A DNA stretch of 64,000 nucleotides, from the NCBI RefSeq assembly GCF_003797185.1, contig NZ_RKMH01000005.1, positions 1 through 64,000 of the forward strand, given 5' to 3'. Below, one piece after another: positions 19,880 through 33,064 of this stretch (the stretch's first letter is position 1; each line of letters opens with the position of its first letter). The notes below the pieces were generated by a model. It worked only from the letters and a program-made list of their open reading frames with translations, did no database searches and was not told where the DNA came from. The position numbers and the translations under genes are program-made. The stretch comes from Gordonia oryzae (lineage in GTDB: Bacteria > Actinomycetota > Actinomycetes > Mycobacteriales > Mycobacteriaceae).

Positions 19880-21403
19880 GTGTCTCAAACGGTGATCAAG
19901 ACGGATGTGGCGTTGGTGGGTGCGGGCATCATGAGTGCCACGCTCGGCGCACTGTTGCGCCAGCTCGAACCCACGTGGTCGATCAGCCTGTTCGAGCGGC
20001 TCGACGCAGCTGCCGCGGAGAGCAGCGACCCGTGGAACAACGCAGGCACCGGCCACTCGGCGCTGTGTGAACTGAACTACACCCCCAAGACCGCCGACGG
20101 TGATGTCGACATCGACAAGGCGCTCAACATCAACGAGCAGTTCCAGGTTTCCCGCCAGTTTTGGTCGTACGCCGTCGACAACGGCATCCTCACCTCGCCC
20201 GACGAGTTCATCAATCCGATCCCGCATGTGAGCTTTACCCATGGCCAGGCAGGTGTGGACTACCTGCGCAAGCGTCACGAACGGCTCTCGAGCCAGGTGC
20301 TGTTCGAGGGCATGGAGTTCATCGACGACCCCAGTGAATTCACCAAGCGGCTGCCGCTGATGTCGACCGGGCGCGATTTCTCCGACCCGGTCGCACTCAA
20401 CTGGTTCACCGACGGTACTGACGTCGACTTCGGCGCGCTGACCCAGCAACTGCTGAACTTCGTGAGCCAGGGCGGCGACATCCACTTCGGTCACGCGGTG
20501 ACCAATCTCGACAAGCAGTCCGACGGCAGTTGGATCGTCAAGCTCAAGAACCGCCGCACCGGAGAGAAGTGGTCGGTGCATGCCAAGTTCGTGTTCGTGG
20601 GGGCCGGTGGCGGCGCGCTGCACCTGCTGCAGAAGTCGGGGATCGCCGAGGCCAAGGGATTCGGTGGCTTCCCGGTTTCGGGTGAGTTCTTCCGGTGCAC
20701 CAATCCGGATCTCATCGACCAGCACCAGGCCAAGGTGTACGGCCAGGCGGCGGTCGGTGCACCCCCGATGTCGGTGCCGCACCTCGACACTCGCGTGATC
20801 AACCACAAGAAGGGGCTGCTGTTCGGCCCATACGCGGGATGGTCGCCGAAGTTCCTCAAGAGCGGCAAGATCACCGATCTGCCTGCGTCGGTCAAGCCGG
20901 GCAACCTGATCCCGATGATGTCCATCGCGCCCAAGGAGTTCGGTCTGCTCAAGTACCTGATCAGCGAACTGGCTGCGAGCCCGGCCGATCGGGTCAAGAC
21001 GCTGCAGGAGTTCGTGCCGCGTGCGCTCGGATCGGACTGGGAACTGATCACCGCCGGTCAGCGTGTCCAGGTGATTCGTAAGACGGGGAGGGGAGGCTCG
21101 CTGGAGTTCGGCACGGCCGTCGTCGCCGCCGCCGACGGCACGATCGCGGGTCTGCTCGGTGCGTCGCCCGGTGCCTCGACCGCGGTGCCCGCGATGCTCA
21201 GCGTCCTCGAGCAGTGCTTCCCGACCGAGTACCGGTCGTGGACACCGAAGCTCACCGAGATGATCCCGTCGTTCGGCCGGAAGCTTTCCGACAACCGAGA
21301 CCTGTTCCGGCAGGTGTGGGACTGGACCAGCGCGAGCCTGGAGTTGTCCGGCAAAGCATCACTGATCTCCGGCGACGAACCGGTGGCCACCACTGCGGGG
21401 TGA
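19880..21403 (+). CDS. mqo: Malate:quinone oxidoreductase
   Basis: This 507-residue FAD-dependent enzyme oxidises malate to oxaloacetate and passes electrons to the quinone pool at the membrane. The FAD-binding [11 protein letters not shown] is at the N-terminus, and the family motif [16 protein letters not shown] follows near residue 55. The length is typical. Start is GTG (19880). It is divergent from the hydrolase-mtr operon and the first of several rightward genes matching M. tuberculosis Rv2852c-Rv2847c. Confidence 0.95.
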   Translation: MSQTVIKTDVALVGAGIMSATLGALLRQLEPTWSISLFERLDAAAAESSDPWNNAGTGHSALCELNYTPKTADGDVDIDKALNINEQFQVSRQFWSYAVDNGILTSPDEFINPIPHVSFTHGQAGVDYLRKRHERLSSQVLFEGMEFIDDPSEFTKRLPLMSTGRDFSDPVALNWFTDGTDVDFGALTQQLLNFVSQGGDIHFGHAVTNLDKQSDGSWIVKLKNRRTGEKWSVHAKFVFVGAGGGALHLLQKSGIAEAKGFGGFPVSGEFFRCTNPDLIDQHQAKVYGQAAVGAPPMSVPHLDTRVINHKKGLLFGPYAGWSPKFLKSGKITDLPASVKPGNLIPMMSIAPKEFGLLKYLISELAASPADRVKTLQEFVPRALGSDWELITAGQRVQVIRKTGRGGSLEFGTAVVAAADGTIAGLLGASPGASTAVPAMLSVLEQCFPTEYRSWTPKLTEMIPSFGRKLSDNRDLFRQVWDWTSASLELSGKASLISGDEPVATTAG

Positions 21404-21438
21404 CTGACCCCACTCGGTCTGAGATAGTTGGCGACATC

Positions 21439-21936
21439 ATGACGTCATCGAGCCCACGTACCTACCGCCTGCAGTCTCGATCGGCCGCCGACATCGACGC
21501 CGCCACGCTCTACCGCATCCTGAGAGTGCGGGTCGACGTATTCGTGGTCGAGCAGGCATGTCCGTATCCGGAACTCGACGGTCGTGATCTCGAGCCGTTG
21601 ACGCGCCACTTCTGGTGCGTCCCCGACGTCGAGGCAAGCGCCGACACGGTGGCCGCGACGCTGCGGCTGATGCAGGACGGGTCCGACGCCGACGGTCGAC
21701 CGGAATTCCGGATCGGCCGGGTGTGCACCGAGCGATCCCATCGGGGGGAGGGACTGGCCGCACGGCTGTTATCGGCGGCTCTTGAGGAGGTCGGCGATCA
21801 CGTGTGCCGCATCGAGGCCCAGACCTACCTGACACAGATGTATGCGGCGTTCGGCTTTCGCGCCGACAGTGACGAGTACCTCGAGGACGGCATCCCGCAT
21901 GTGTCGATGATCCGCGTCGCCGGGAGCCGCCGGTGA
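21439..21936 (+). CDS. GNAT acetyltransferase, ElaA-like
   Basis: This 165-residue GNAT protein contains the ElaA signature VRVDVFVVEQACPYPELDGRD and an acetyl-CoA loop RIGRVCTERSHRGEGLAARL. It is the counterpart of Rv2851c. Substrate is unknown. The stop overlaps the start of the chelatase gene by four bases (GTGA), so the two are translationally coupled. Confidence 0.85.
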   Translation: MTSSSPRTYRLQSRSAADIDAATLYRILRVRVDVFVVEQACPYPELDGRDLEPLTRHFWCVPDVEASADTVAATLRLMQDGSDADGRPEFRIGRVCTERSHRGEGLAARLLSAALEEVGDHVCRIEAQTYLTQMYAAFGFRADSDEYLEDGIPHVSMIRVAGSRR

Positions 21937-23996
21937 GTGCCGAGACGATGAGCCCGGAGACCCTCGTCACGGTGGATCCGTCGTCTCGTCCGGTGATCCG
22001 CTACCCCTTCACCGCGGTGGTGGGGCAAGAGCGGCTCAAACTTGCACTCATCCTCAGTGCCGTTTCGCCTGGTATCGGGGGTGTCTTGATCCGTGGGGAG
22101 AAGGGCACCGCGAAATCCACCATCGTGCGGGGACTCGGACCCCTCATCGGTGAGGGACGGGCCGATCAAGCGGCTCGGGTCGTCGAGTTGCCGATCGGAG
22201 CCACCGAGGACAGGGTGATCGGGTCGCTGGATCTGACGCGGGTCCTGCGCGACGGCCAGGCCGAGTTCACGCCGGGGCTGCTCGCTCGTTCCGACGGTGG
22301 TGTGCTCTACATCGACGAGGTCAACTTGCTTGCCGATCATCTCGTCGACGTGCTGCTCGACGCGGCCGCGAGTGGTCGAGTCACCATCGAGCGTGACGGC
22401 GTCTCGCACACCCAGTCTGCCGACTTCGTCCTCGTGGGCACGATGAACCCCGAAGAGGGCGAACTGCGTCCGCAGTTGCTGGACCGGTTTGGGCTGGCGG
22501 TTGACGTGAGCGCGGGTCGTGATGTGGACGAGCGGGTCGAAATCGTCCGTCGCAGGATGGCGTTCGACGCCGACCCCACTGCATTCGCGGCTACCTATTC
22601 CGATGCCGAAGGGGAACTGGCGCAACGGATCGCACAGGCCCGACGCCTCGTCGACGACGTGGAGCTGCCGATCGCGCAACTTCGACGGATCGCCGGTATC
22701 TGCGCGCACCTGCAGGTCGACGGACTGCGCGGCGACATCGTCGTCGCGCGCACGGCAGCAGCACACGCGGCGTTGCGCGGCGCATCCGGCGTCGACACCG
22801 ACGACGTTCGCGTGGCGGTCGAACTCGCACTGCCGCACCGGCGCCGACGTAACCCATTCGACAAGTCGGGCCTGGATGATCAGGAGCTCGCCGACGCACT
22901 CGCGGCCGGTGATGAGGCGGCAGGCCCCGACGAGCCCCCGGAGCCCCCGGATGGCGATGGGCCGGACGGGAGTGCGCCGACAACCGATCGGCCGGAAGGC
23001 GGTGGCCCGGACGGCTCAGCAGCCAACACCGCCGAATCATCCACGCGGACTGACGATTCGGGTGTCGGCGATTCGACTGTCGACGGTTGGGTACCCGGCG
23101 AGCCAAACTCCGAAGCCTCGGGTCCGACCACCCCGGGACCGCGGCCGGGCGGCGTGTTCGGTGCGCCGGCCGACTCGACAACCGCGCCGCGCGTGCGCAG
23201 ACTCACCGTCGCCGGGATCGGCGACGGTGAGCCGGGCCGGCGCTCGGCGGCCCGCAGCCGACGCGGATACACCATCACCACGACGGAATTCGATGCCGGG
23301 ACCCCGGTCCACCTGTTCGGCACCGTCCTGAATGCCGCCGGCCGAGGGATCGGGGAGGACGGACGAGTGCGCGTGCGTCGAGAGGATCTGCGCGGTGGCC
23401 ATCGGATCGGGCAGGAGAGCAACCTCGTCGTCTTTGTCGTCGACCTCAGTGGATCGATGACCGCTCGTCGCAGGCTCGCAGCGGTCAGCGGGTTGTGCGT
23501 CGATCTGCTGCGCGACTCCTACACCCGACGGGATCGGGTGGCGGTGATCGTCGCCCGCGGTGCCCGCGCCGAACTGGTCGTTCCGCCGACCAAGTCGGTC
23601 GACATCGCCGTGCGCCGGCTGTCGTCGGTCCGGACTGGAGGACGCACCCCGCTGGCCGAGGGTCTACTGGCCGCCGACGAGTTGATCGCCCGAGGCCGTC
23701 GTATCGAACCCCAGCGACGTCCACTGCTCGTGGTCCTGACCGACGGGCGCGCCACCGCGGGGCCGGACGCCGCCGCACGCGCTCGTGCTGCGGCCGCATC
23801 GATCGGACGGCAGGGAACTGCCGGGGTCGTCGTCGACTGCGAGCAGGGCATGGTGCGACTGGGTCTGGCCGCCGATCTCGCCGCCCACCTGCGTGCCGAT
23901 CTGATCCCGATGGACGATCTGGGGGTGGCGGCCCTTGGCCGGTGGGTACGACCACACATCGCTTCGGCGGCGCGAGACGCGCCTCCGGCGGCCTGA
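21933..23996 (+). CDS. ChlI/ChlD-like AAA+ and VWA chelatase subunit
   Basis: This 687-residue fusion has an AAA+ ChlI domain at residues 20-320, with Walker A GEKGTAKS (55-62) and Walker B VLYIDEVNLL. An acidic, Pro/Gly-rich linker of about 100 residues follows. A C-terminal von Willebrand factor A domain carries the MIDAS motif Asp504-x-Ser506-x-Ser508 (VVDLSGSM). In magnesium and cobalt chelatases these are the I and D motor subunits that work with a large H or CobN subunit. The position directly before cobO and cobB favours cobalt insertion, but no cobN is in the window. Start is GTG. Counterpart: Rv2850c. Confidence 0.88.
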   Translation: MSAETMSPETLVTVDPSSRPVIRYPFTAVVGQERLKLALILSAVSPGIGGVLIRGEKGTAKSTIVRGLGPLIGEGRADQAARVVELPIGATEDRVIGSLDLTRVLRDGQAEFTPGLLARSDGGVLYIDEVNLLADHLVDVLLDAAASGRVTIERDGVSHTQSADFVLVGTMNPEEGELRPQLLDRFGLAVDVSAGRDVDERVEIVRRRMAFDADPTAFAATYSDAEGELAQRIAQARRLVDDVELPIAQLRRIAGICAHLQVDGLRGDIVVARTAAAHAALRGASGVDTDDVRVAVELALPHRRRRNPFDKSGLDDQELADALAAGDEAAGPDEPPEPPDGDGPDGSAPTTDRPEGGGPDGSAANTAESSTRTDDSGVGDSTVDGWVPGEPNSEASGPTTPGPRPGGVFGAPADSTTAPRVRRLTVAGIGDGEPGRRSAARSRRGYTITTTEFDAGTPVHLFGTVLNAAGRGIGEDGRVRVRREDLRGGHRIGQESNLVVFVVDLSGSMTARRRLAAVSGLCVDLLRDSYTRRDRVAVIVARGARAELVVPPTKSVDIAVRRLSSVRTGGRTPLAEGLLAADELIARGRRIEPQRRPLLVVLTDGRATAGPDAAARARAAAASIGRQGTAGVVVDCEQGMVRLGLAADLAAHLRADLIPMDDLGVAALGRWVRPHIASAARDAPPAA

Positions 23997-24097
23997 GCGC
24001 ACGCCGCCGGCACGCAATCCGGACGGCCTCACCGCTGCGCCGGGTGTGACACCCTGGACACACAACCGGATTCGATCGGCGAACAAGGAGTAGGCAC

Positions 24098-24708
24098 GTG
24101 CCGCAAGGCGTTCCCACCGCGATACCCGACGACGGGCTCACCACCCGACAGCGACGGAACATGCCGGTCCTGGCCGTGCACACCGGCGACGGCAAGGGCA
24201 AGTCGACGGCGGCATTCGGGATGGCGATGCGGGCATGGAACGCCGGCATGCGGGTGGCGGTGTTCCAGTTCGTCAAGAGCGCCAAATGGCGGGTTGGAGA
24301 GGAATCAGCGCTGACCGCGCTCGGCGAGATCCATGAGTCCACCGGGCAGGGCGGGCCCGTCCAATGGCACAAGATGGGCCAGGGGTGGTCGTGGCTGCGC
24401 GCCAACTCTGATGCAGCCGAGGATCACGCCGAGGCGGCCCGCGCGGGGTGGGCGGAGATCGCACGCCGGCTCGCCGCCGCCGAACACGACTTCTACGTCC
24501 TCGACGAGTTCACCTACCCGTTGCACTGGGGGTGGATCGACACCGACGACGTCGTCACCGCGTTGCGGGAGCGGCCCGGACGCCAGCACGTCGTGATCAC
24601 CGGCCGCCGCGCCCCACAAGCACTCCTCGACTCCGCCGACCTGGTCACCGAGATGCACAAGATCGCCCACCCCATGGACGCCGGACGCAAGGGGCAGAAG
24701 GGCATCGA

Positions 24709-24715
<7 letters not shown>
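24098..24715 (+). CDS. cobO: Cob(I)yrinic acid a,c-diamide adenosyltransferase
   Basis: CobO (BtuR family) transfers the adenosyl group of ATP to Co(I) corrinoids. The 205-residue protein has the inverted-type P-loop GDGKGKS (30-36), the conserved EFTYPLHWGW segment, and GRRAP near the C-terminus. Start is GTG with AGGAG nine bases upstream. Its stop overlaps the cobB start. Confidence 0.94.
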
Positions 24716-27885
<3,170 letters not shown>

Positions 27886-27889
<4 letters not shown>

Positions 27890-28626
27890 ACCTTGCCGTC
27901 GCGGATCTTGGTGGCCATCACCGCGACCTGAGTGCGGCGCTGCATGTCGAGCTTGGCCAGGATGCGCGAGACATAGTTCTTGATGGTTTTTTCCGCGAGG
28001 AACATCTTCTCTGCGATCTGCCGGTTGGTCAGGCCGTCGCCGATCAGATTGAAGACCTCGCGTTCCTGATGGGTCAGTTCGGCAAGCGGATCGGCCTGCG
28101 AATTACCCTCCCGGAGTTTGGCCAGCAGGGCGGCGGTACTGCGATCGTCGAGTAGCGACCCACCGCGACTGACGGTGCGAACCGCGGCCACCAGGTTGCG
28201 ACCGAGGATCTGTTTGAGCACGAAACCCGATGCGCCGGCGAGCACCGCCGCAAGCAACGCGTCGTCGTCGGCGTAGCTCGTCAGCATCAGGCAGCGCACC
28301 GACGGATCGACGGCGCGCACATCACGACAGAGCTCCACCCCGTTGCCGTCGGGCAGCCGGACATCGAGGACGGCAACGTCGGGTCGGGCGGCGAGGATGC
28401 CGACCCGCGCCTCGGTGACCGTCGCCGCCTCACCGACCACCTCGATGTCTTCGGCGGTGCCGAGAAGGTCACGCAGTCCGCGCCGAACGAGTTCATGGTC
28501 ATCGACGAGGAACACCCGAACGGGGCGTTCGGGATCGGCGTCGTCGTGCTCTGCGGCGGTTGGGGTCTGCGGTGTCGGTGGCGCGACGGTCGGTGTGGCC
28601 TTGGATGGGCGCGGGTCGGTGGCCAT
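27886..28626 (-). CDS. devR: DosR/DevR-like NarL-family response regulator
   Basis: This 246-residue regulator has an acidic pair in VDDHE, phospho-acceptor Asp88 ([10 protein letters not shown]), Thr/Ser in LMLTSYADD, and Lys in FVLKQILG. It ends in a LuxR-type helix-turn-helix. The recognition region [20 protein letters not shown] and [12 protein letters not shown] is very close to M. tuberculosis DosR, which controls the hypoxia/NO dormancy response. The N-terminus is about 34 residues longer than DosR and is Pro/Thr-rich; a shorter start is possible. It converges on the kinase gene, so the pair is not in one operon. Confidence 0.88.
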
Positions 28627-28681
28627 GACTCGAAATTACCGCACATGATGACGCAGAACGCGACGTCGGTCCTCACTCATC

Positions 28682-28697
28682 CGGGACCTTCGGCTCA
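28682..28697. promoter_or_regulatory. Candidate DosR-type box between devR and the desaturase gene
   Basis: CGGGACCTTCGGCTCA matches 11 of 16 core positions of the DosR site TTSGGGACTWWAGTCCCSAA. It is 56 bp upstream of the devR start and 72 bp upstream of the desaturase start, and overlaps an inverted repeat GGTCC-N11-GGACC (28668-28688). The match was made by eye and is weak in its right half. Confidence 0.3.
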
Positions 28698-28768
28698 CTC
28701 GCGACCTGGTGAGGTTGCGCGAGAGTGGAACCCACGGGTATGCGAATCACCAACGGAGGAGCTGCGAA

Positions 28769-29764
28769 GTGACAACCCTGATCGGATCCGCGAGCGACAC
28801 CGAAATGACCGGGTCGGACCTGCTGCGTGAACTGCTGCCGGTCTGTGAGGCCGAGGTCGAGCGTCACATGAAGATGACCAATGACTGGCATCCCCACGAT
28901 TACGTACCGTGGGACGACGGTCGCAACTTCGCCGCGCTCGGTGGCCTCGACTGGGATCCCGAGCAGTCGAAGCTGTCCGAGGTGGCCAAGGCCGCGATGG
29001 TCACCAATCTGCTCACCGAGGACAACCTGCCGTCGTATCACCGGGTGATCGCCGAGAACTTCACCCTCGACGATGCGTGGGGCTTCTGGGTGGGGCGTTG
29101 GACCGCCGAGGAGATGCGGCATTCGACGGTGATGCGTGATTATCTCGTCGTCACGCGAGGCGTGGATCCCGTGGAACTCGAAGAGATCCGCTTGCAGCAC
29201 ATGACGCATGGATTCAATCCGCTGCCCGAGGACGACGGTCAGCGCGATCACAGCTTCGACATGCTCTTCGCGGTCAGCTACGTCAGCTTCCAGGAACTCG
29301 CGACACGTGTGAGCCATCGCAACACCGGCAAGGCCTGCGGAGACCCCATCGCCGATCGCATGCTGGCGCGTGTGGCGGCCGACGAGAACCTGCACATGCT
29401 GTTTTACCGCAACATCGTTGCCGGTGCGCTCGACCTCGTTCCCGATCAGGCGATGTGTGCGATCTACGGCATCGTGTCGAATTTCCAGATGCCCGGTGCC
29501 ACCATGCCCAACTTCCGCCGCAACGCCGTCCTGATTGCCAAGGGCGGTATCTACGATCTCCCGCAACACCTTTCGGAGGTGGTGATGCCGGTGCTGCGCA
29601 AGTGGCGCATCTTTGAGCGCGACGACTTCGGCCCACTCGGCCAGATGTATCGGGACAAGCTCGCCGAGTATCTCCAGGAGATGAGTGTCAAGGTCGAGAA
29701 GTTCGAACGTGCCCGCGAGCGCGCGCTCGAACGCGAGGAGCGCAAGGCCAGGGCGGGCGCATGA
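28769..29764 (+). CDS. desA: Acyl-[ACP] desaturase (DesA family)
   Basis: This 331-residue protein belongs to the soluble di-iron desaturases that put a double bond into ACP-bound acyl chains, often for mycolate or unsaturated lipid synthesis. The di-iron ligands appear in the two family helices as EEMRH and DENLH. The N-terminal ELLPVCEAEVERH and WHPHDYVPW segments are typical. The C-terminal 35 residues are highly charged. The GTG at 28769 follows GGAGGAGCTGCGAA. A small unknown gene overlaps the stop. Confidence 0.9.
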   Translation: MTTLIGSASDTEMTGSDLLRELLPVCEAEVERHMKMTNDWHPHDYVPWDDGRNFAALGGLDWDPEQSKLSEVAKAAMVTNLLTEDNLPSYHRVIAENFTLDDAWGFWVGRWTAEEMRHSTVMRDYLVVTRGVDPVELEEIRLQHMTHGFNPLPEDDGQRDHSFDMLFAVSYVSFQELATRVSHRNTGKACGDPIADRMLARVAADENLHMLFYRNIVAGALDLVPDQAMCAIYGIVSNFQMPGATMPNFRRNAVLIAKGGIYDLPQHLSEVVMPVLRKWRIFERDDFGPLGQMYRDKLAEYLQEMSVKVEKFERARERALEREERKARAGA

Positions 29765-30084
29765 CGGTAATCGACAACCCGCGGAACCCGTTGGCCGACG
29801 ACGTTGATGGATGCCGGCCGCGTTACCGCTCGTGCGACTCGGCTCCGGTGGCGCCCGACGTACCCGACGGTTTCGAGGCGGCTATCGCGATGGCCGAGGC
29901 GGCTGCGAGCCACAATCCGACGTGGTGGAACGAGATCCGGGCCCATGCGGCCGATCCGGCGTCGGGGGAGTACTGCAGTTCGGTGTTGCTCGGTGCGCTG
30001 CTCGAGGCGTCGGCGCACCGACTCGGTGTGCCGGCGGCCGATGTGTGGGCACACATTCGCCGGACCGGCGAACTTCCCCTGTAA
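29761..30084 (+). CDS. Small protein of unknown function, coupled to the desaturase
   Basis: This 107-residue protein is not recognised. Its ATG overlaps the desaturase TGA in an ATGA, so it is translated with it. The N-terminal 35 residues are Pro/Asp-rich with two cysteines; the rest is mixed helical, with PTWWNEIRAHAADPASGEYC and a final WAHIRRTGELPL. No signal peptide or membrane segment is seen. Coupling suggests it is a partner or regulator of the desaturase, but that is inference. Confidence 0.6.
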   Translation: MTVIDNPRNPLADDVDGCRPRYRSCDSAPVAPDVPDGFEAAIAMAEAAASHNPTWWNEIRAHAADPASGEYCSSVLLGALLEASAHRLGVPAADVWAHIRRTGELPL

Positions 30085-30193
30085 CCGATCTCACCGGGTG
30101 AGCGGCTGACTCCGACGGCGCCGGGCGAGCGCCGCTCGCACACGGAGCGGTCTGAGCGCTGCCGATCGCCGCGCAGTCGGTACGGTTCTTCTC

Positions 30194-31435
30194 ATGTCTG
30201 CCGCCGCACACCCCGGATCAGGTCATCCCCACTATCTGTCGGGCCTGGACCTGATGGGCCGCAAGGTCGTCGTGGTCGGCGGGGGATCGGTCGCGCAGCG
30301 ACGCCTGCCGAACCTGCTGGCGGCGGGGGCGCAGGTGCACGTGGTGGCTCTCGAGCCGACGCCCGCCGTCGAATCCTTCGGTGGCATCACCCTGCACCAT
30401 CGCGCATACGCCGACGGTGACCTCGACGGCGCCTGGTATGCGATGGCCTGCACCGATGACCCCGAGGTGAACGCTGCGGTGGTCGCCGAGGCGGAGCGTC
30501 GGCACACGTTCTGCGTGCGCGCCGACGACGCCCGGTTCGGCACCGCGGTGACCCCGGCTTCCGGGCGGCACCGGGACATCCAGTTCGGGGTTCTCGCCGG
30601 CGGCGACCACAAGTTGTCGGCGGCATTGCGAGCGGCGATCAGTACCGCGCTGGCTGACGGTGATCTCCGCGTCGACGAGCCCCCGCACCCGCCCGGTGTG
30701 GCACTCGTCGGCGGCGGGCCAGGCGACCCTGACCTCATCACCGTCCGCGGACTGCGGTTGTTGATGGCCGCGGACGTGGTGGTCGCCGATCGACTCGCAC
30801 CGCCAGAACTGCTTGCGGCGCTGGGCCCGCAGGTCGAGATCATCGACGCTGCGAAGGTCCCGTACGGGCGGGCGATGAAGCAGGAGGCCATTAACGACGT
30901 CCTCGTCGCCAAGGCCACGGAGGGCAAATTCGTCGTCCGGTTCAAAGGCGGCGACCCCTACGTCTACGGTCGCGGCTTCGAGGAATTGCAGGCGTGTGTG
31001 GCCGCAGGTGTCCCGGTGACGGTGGTCCCGGGCATCGCGAGTCCCATCTCGGTGCCGTCGGCCGCAGGTATCCCGGTGACCCATCGCGGGGTGACGCACG
31101 AGGTGGTTATCGTGTCGGGGCATGTGGCGCCCGATCATCCCGACTCGCTGACCGATTGGTCGGCGCTGGCACGACTGCGCGGCACGGTCGTGCTGATGAT
31201 GGCGGTGGAGCGGGTCGAAAAGTTCGCGCAGGCGCTGCTGTCCGGTGGACGAGCCGCCGACACTCCGGTCGCGATGATCGAGAACGGCTCACTGCCCACC
31301 CAACGCGTGCTCCGCACCGATCTCGCGCACGCCGCGCAGACCGCACAGAGTGAGGGCCTACGCCCACCGGCGATCGTCGTCATCGGCGACGTCGCGGGCT
31401 TCACCGACGCCGAGGACGTGCTCGCGTTCGCCTGA
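30194..31435 (+). CDS. cysG: Siroheme synthase-type CysG: uroporphyrinogen-III C-methyltransferase with precorrin-2 dehydrogenase domain
   Basis: This 413-residue protein has a SirC-like NAD domain at residues 15-150 (VVVGGGSVAQRRLPNLL) and a C-terminal SUMT domain from about 170 (VALVGGGPGDPDLITVRG, VRFKGGDPYVYGRG, VPGIASPISVPSAAGIP). SUMT makes precorrin-2, the branch point to siroheme and cobalamin; the N-terminal half oxidises it toward siroheme. The ferrochelatase lobe of enteric CysG was not clearly identified. It is the counterpart of Rv2847c and links to the cob genes here. Confidence 0.92.
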   Translation: MSAAAHPGSGHPHYLSGLDLMGRKVVVVGGGSVAQRRLPNLLAAGAQVHVVALEPTPAVESFGGITLHHRAYADGDLDGAWYAMACTDDPEVNAAVVAEAERRHTFCVRADDARFGTAVTPASGRHRDIQFGVLAGGDHKLSAALRAAISTALADGDLRVDEPPHPPGVALVGGGPGDPDLITVRGLRLLMAADVVVADRLAPPELLAALGPQVEIIDAAKVPYGRAMKQEAINDVLVAKATEGKFVVRFKGGDPYVYGRGFEELQACVAAGVPVTVVPGIASPISVPSAAGIPVTHRGVTHEVVIVSGHVAPDHPDSLTDWSALARLRGTVVLMMAVERVEKFAQALLSGGRAADTPVAMIENGSLPTQRVLRTDLAHAAQTAQSEGLRPPAIVVIGDVAGFTDAEDVLAFA

Positions 31436-31534
31436 GAAACCGCCGACCGGGCGCGGCCCCGCGACACTCAGAGGACACCGATACGTCAACGGGGATTGGC
31501 ATAGTCGGACCTGTCAGCGGTAGCGTCGACCGGT

Positions 31535-33064
31535 ATGTCGACATTCTCGGCGTCGAGCGATGCCACCACGGCGCCGTCGGATCAGTACCGGCCGGTGTTC
31601 GGTCTTGCGATCCTGGTGCTGTCGGGGATGCAGCTGTTGATGGTGCTCGACGGCACCGTCGCCGCACTTGCCCTGCCGCGCATCCGAGACGGCCTCTCGC
31701 TGAGCGAGTCGTCGGCGAACTGGGTCATCACCAGCTACGTACTGGCCTTCGGCGGGCTGATGCTCCTCGGCGGCCGCCTGGGCGACGCCTTCGGTCGCAA
31801 ACGGATGTTCATCGTGGGCGTGGCCGCGTTCACTGCGACCTCCCTGCTGTGCGGGGTGGCCTGGAACGAGGAGTGTCTGGTCATCGGCCGAGCGCTGCAG
31901 GGCGCCTCGGCGGCCATCGCCGCACCGACTGCCATGGCGCTGGTCGCCACGACCTTCGCACCCGGGAAACCGCGGAGCCAGGCCTTTGCCATCTACGCCG
32001 CGATGACGGGCGTGGGGTCGGTCGCCGGACTCATCCTGGGCGGCGTGCTGACCCAGATCTCCTGGCGTCTGGTGTTCCTGATCAATGTGCCGATCGGACT
32101 CGCGGTCGTGGTGGGCGCGCTGTTCGCCCTGCGCGAGTCGCAGGGCGAGCGGATGCCCCTCGACGTTCCCGGTGCGGTGTTGGCCACGCTGGGCTGCACC
32201 TTGCTGGTGCTCGCGGTCAGTGACGGGCCCAACGGGTGGGGCAGTCCCATGGTCGTCGGGTCGTTCATCCTCGGTGGGCTGGCGTTGGTCGCCTTCCTCA
32301 TCTGGGAGCGCCGCGCAGCGAATCCGATTCTGCCGCTGCGATTGTTCGACAACAGCAGTCGGGTCGCGGCTCTCGGTGCGATCCTGCTGGCCAGCATGAT
32401 CATGATGTGCATGGCGGTGTTCATCTCGCTGTACCTACAAGGAATCCTCAAGTACACGCCCATCCAGAGCGGTCTGGCGGTGGTGCCGTTCGCGGTGGGC
32501 CTCGGGGTGGCTGCGGCGATCGCCTCCAAACTCGCCCTGATGATCCAGCCGCGCTGGCTGGTGCTTGTCGGTGGTGCCGTCATCCTCGCCGGTTGCCTGT
32601 ACGCATCATCGATCGCTACCGAGATGCCCACATACTTCCCGAGCATTGCGATTCCGGTCGTGGTGATCGGCTTCGGTGTCGGCTTCGCCGTCATCCCGCT
32701 CACCCTGTCGGTGATCGCCGGGGTAGAGCCGACCGAGATCGGCCCGCTCACTGCACTGGCGCAGGTGGCCCAGAATCTCGGCGGTGCCGTCGGGCTCGTC
32801 GTGGTCGGTGCGATGGTCACCTCACGCGCGCTCTCGCAGGGGGGTACCACCGCACCGGTGGAAACGATGAACGCCACTCAACTCGCCGCTCAGGCCGACG
32901 GTTACGGGCTGGGGTTCGCGTGCTGCGCCGGGATAGCGGTCATCGCGGCCGTCGTCGTGCTGTTCATGCGGTTCACCCCGGAGGAGGTCGCCGAGGGGCA
33001 GGCGGCGCAGGAAGCCGCGAACGCCACACTCGAGGTCAACGACGTGAGTTCCCGGCAGTCGTAG
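31535..33064 (+). CDS. efpA: MFS drug exporter, EfpA-like (14-helix DHA2 family)
   Basis: This 509-residue transporter has the first helix LMVLDGTVAALALPRI, motif A GGRLGDAFGRKRMF between helices 2 and 3, and the drug-antiporter motif C in GVGSVAGLILGGVL. About 14 membrane helices are expected. It occupies the position of M. tuberculosis efpA after cysG. Proton-driven export of drugs or lipids is the family role; the substrate is not shown. Confidence 0.88.
   Translation: MSTFSASSDATTAPSDQYRPVFGLAILVLSGMQLLMVLDGTVAALALPRIRDGLSLSESSANWVITSYVLAFGGLMLLGGRLGDAFGRKRMFIVGVAAFTATSLLCGVAWNEECLVIGRALQGASAAIAAPTAMALVATTFAPGKPRSQAFAIYAAMTGVGSVAGLILGGVLTQISWRLVFLINVPIGLAVVVGALFALRESQGERMPLDVPGAVLATLGCTLLVLAVSDGPNGWGSPMVVGSFILGGLALVAFLIWERRAANPILPLRLFDNSSRVAALGAILLASMIMMCMAVFISLYLQGILKYTPIQSGLAVVPFAVGLGVAAAIASKLALMIQPRWLVLVGGAVILAGCLYASSIATEMPTYFPSIAIPVVVIGFGVGFAVIPLTLSVIAGVEPTEIGPLTALAQVAQNLGGAVGLVVVGAMVTSRALSQGGTTAPVETMNATQLAAQADGYGLGFACCAGIAVIAAVVVLFMRFTPEEVAEGQAAQEAANATLEVNDVSSRQS

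Noticed and set aside
24000-24097. Cobalamin riboswitch upstream of the cob genes
   Set aside because: I looked for the B12-box pattern GCCACTG with the following core upstream of cobO, cobQ, cobD and the chelatase gene and saw no convincing match.
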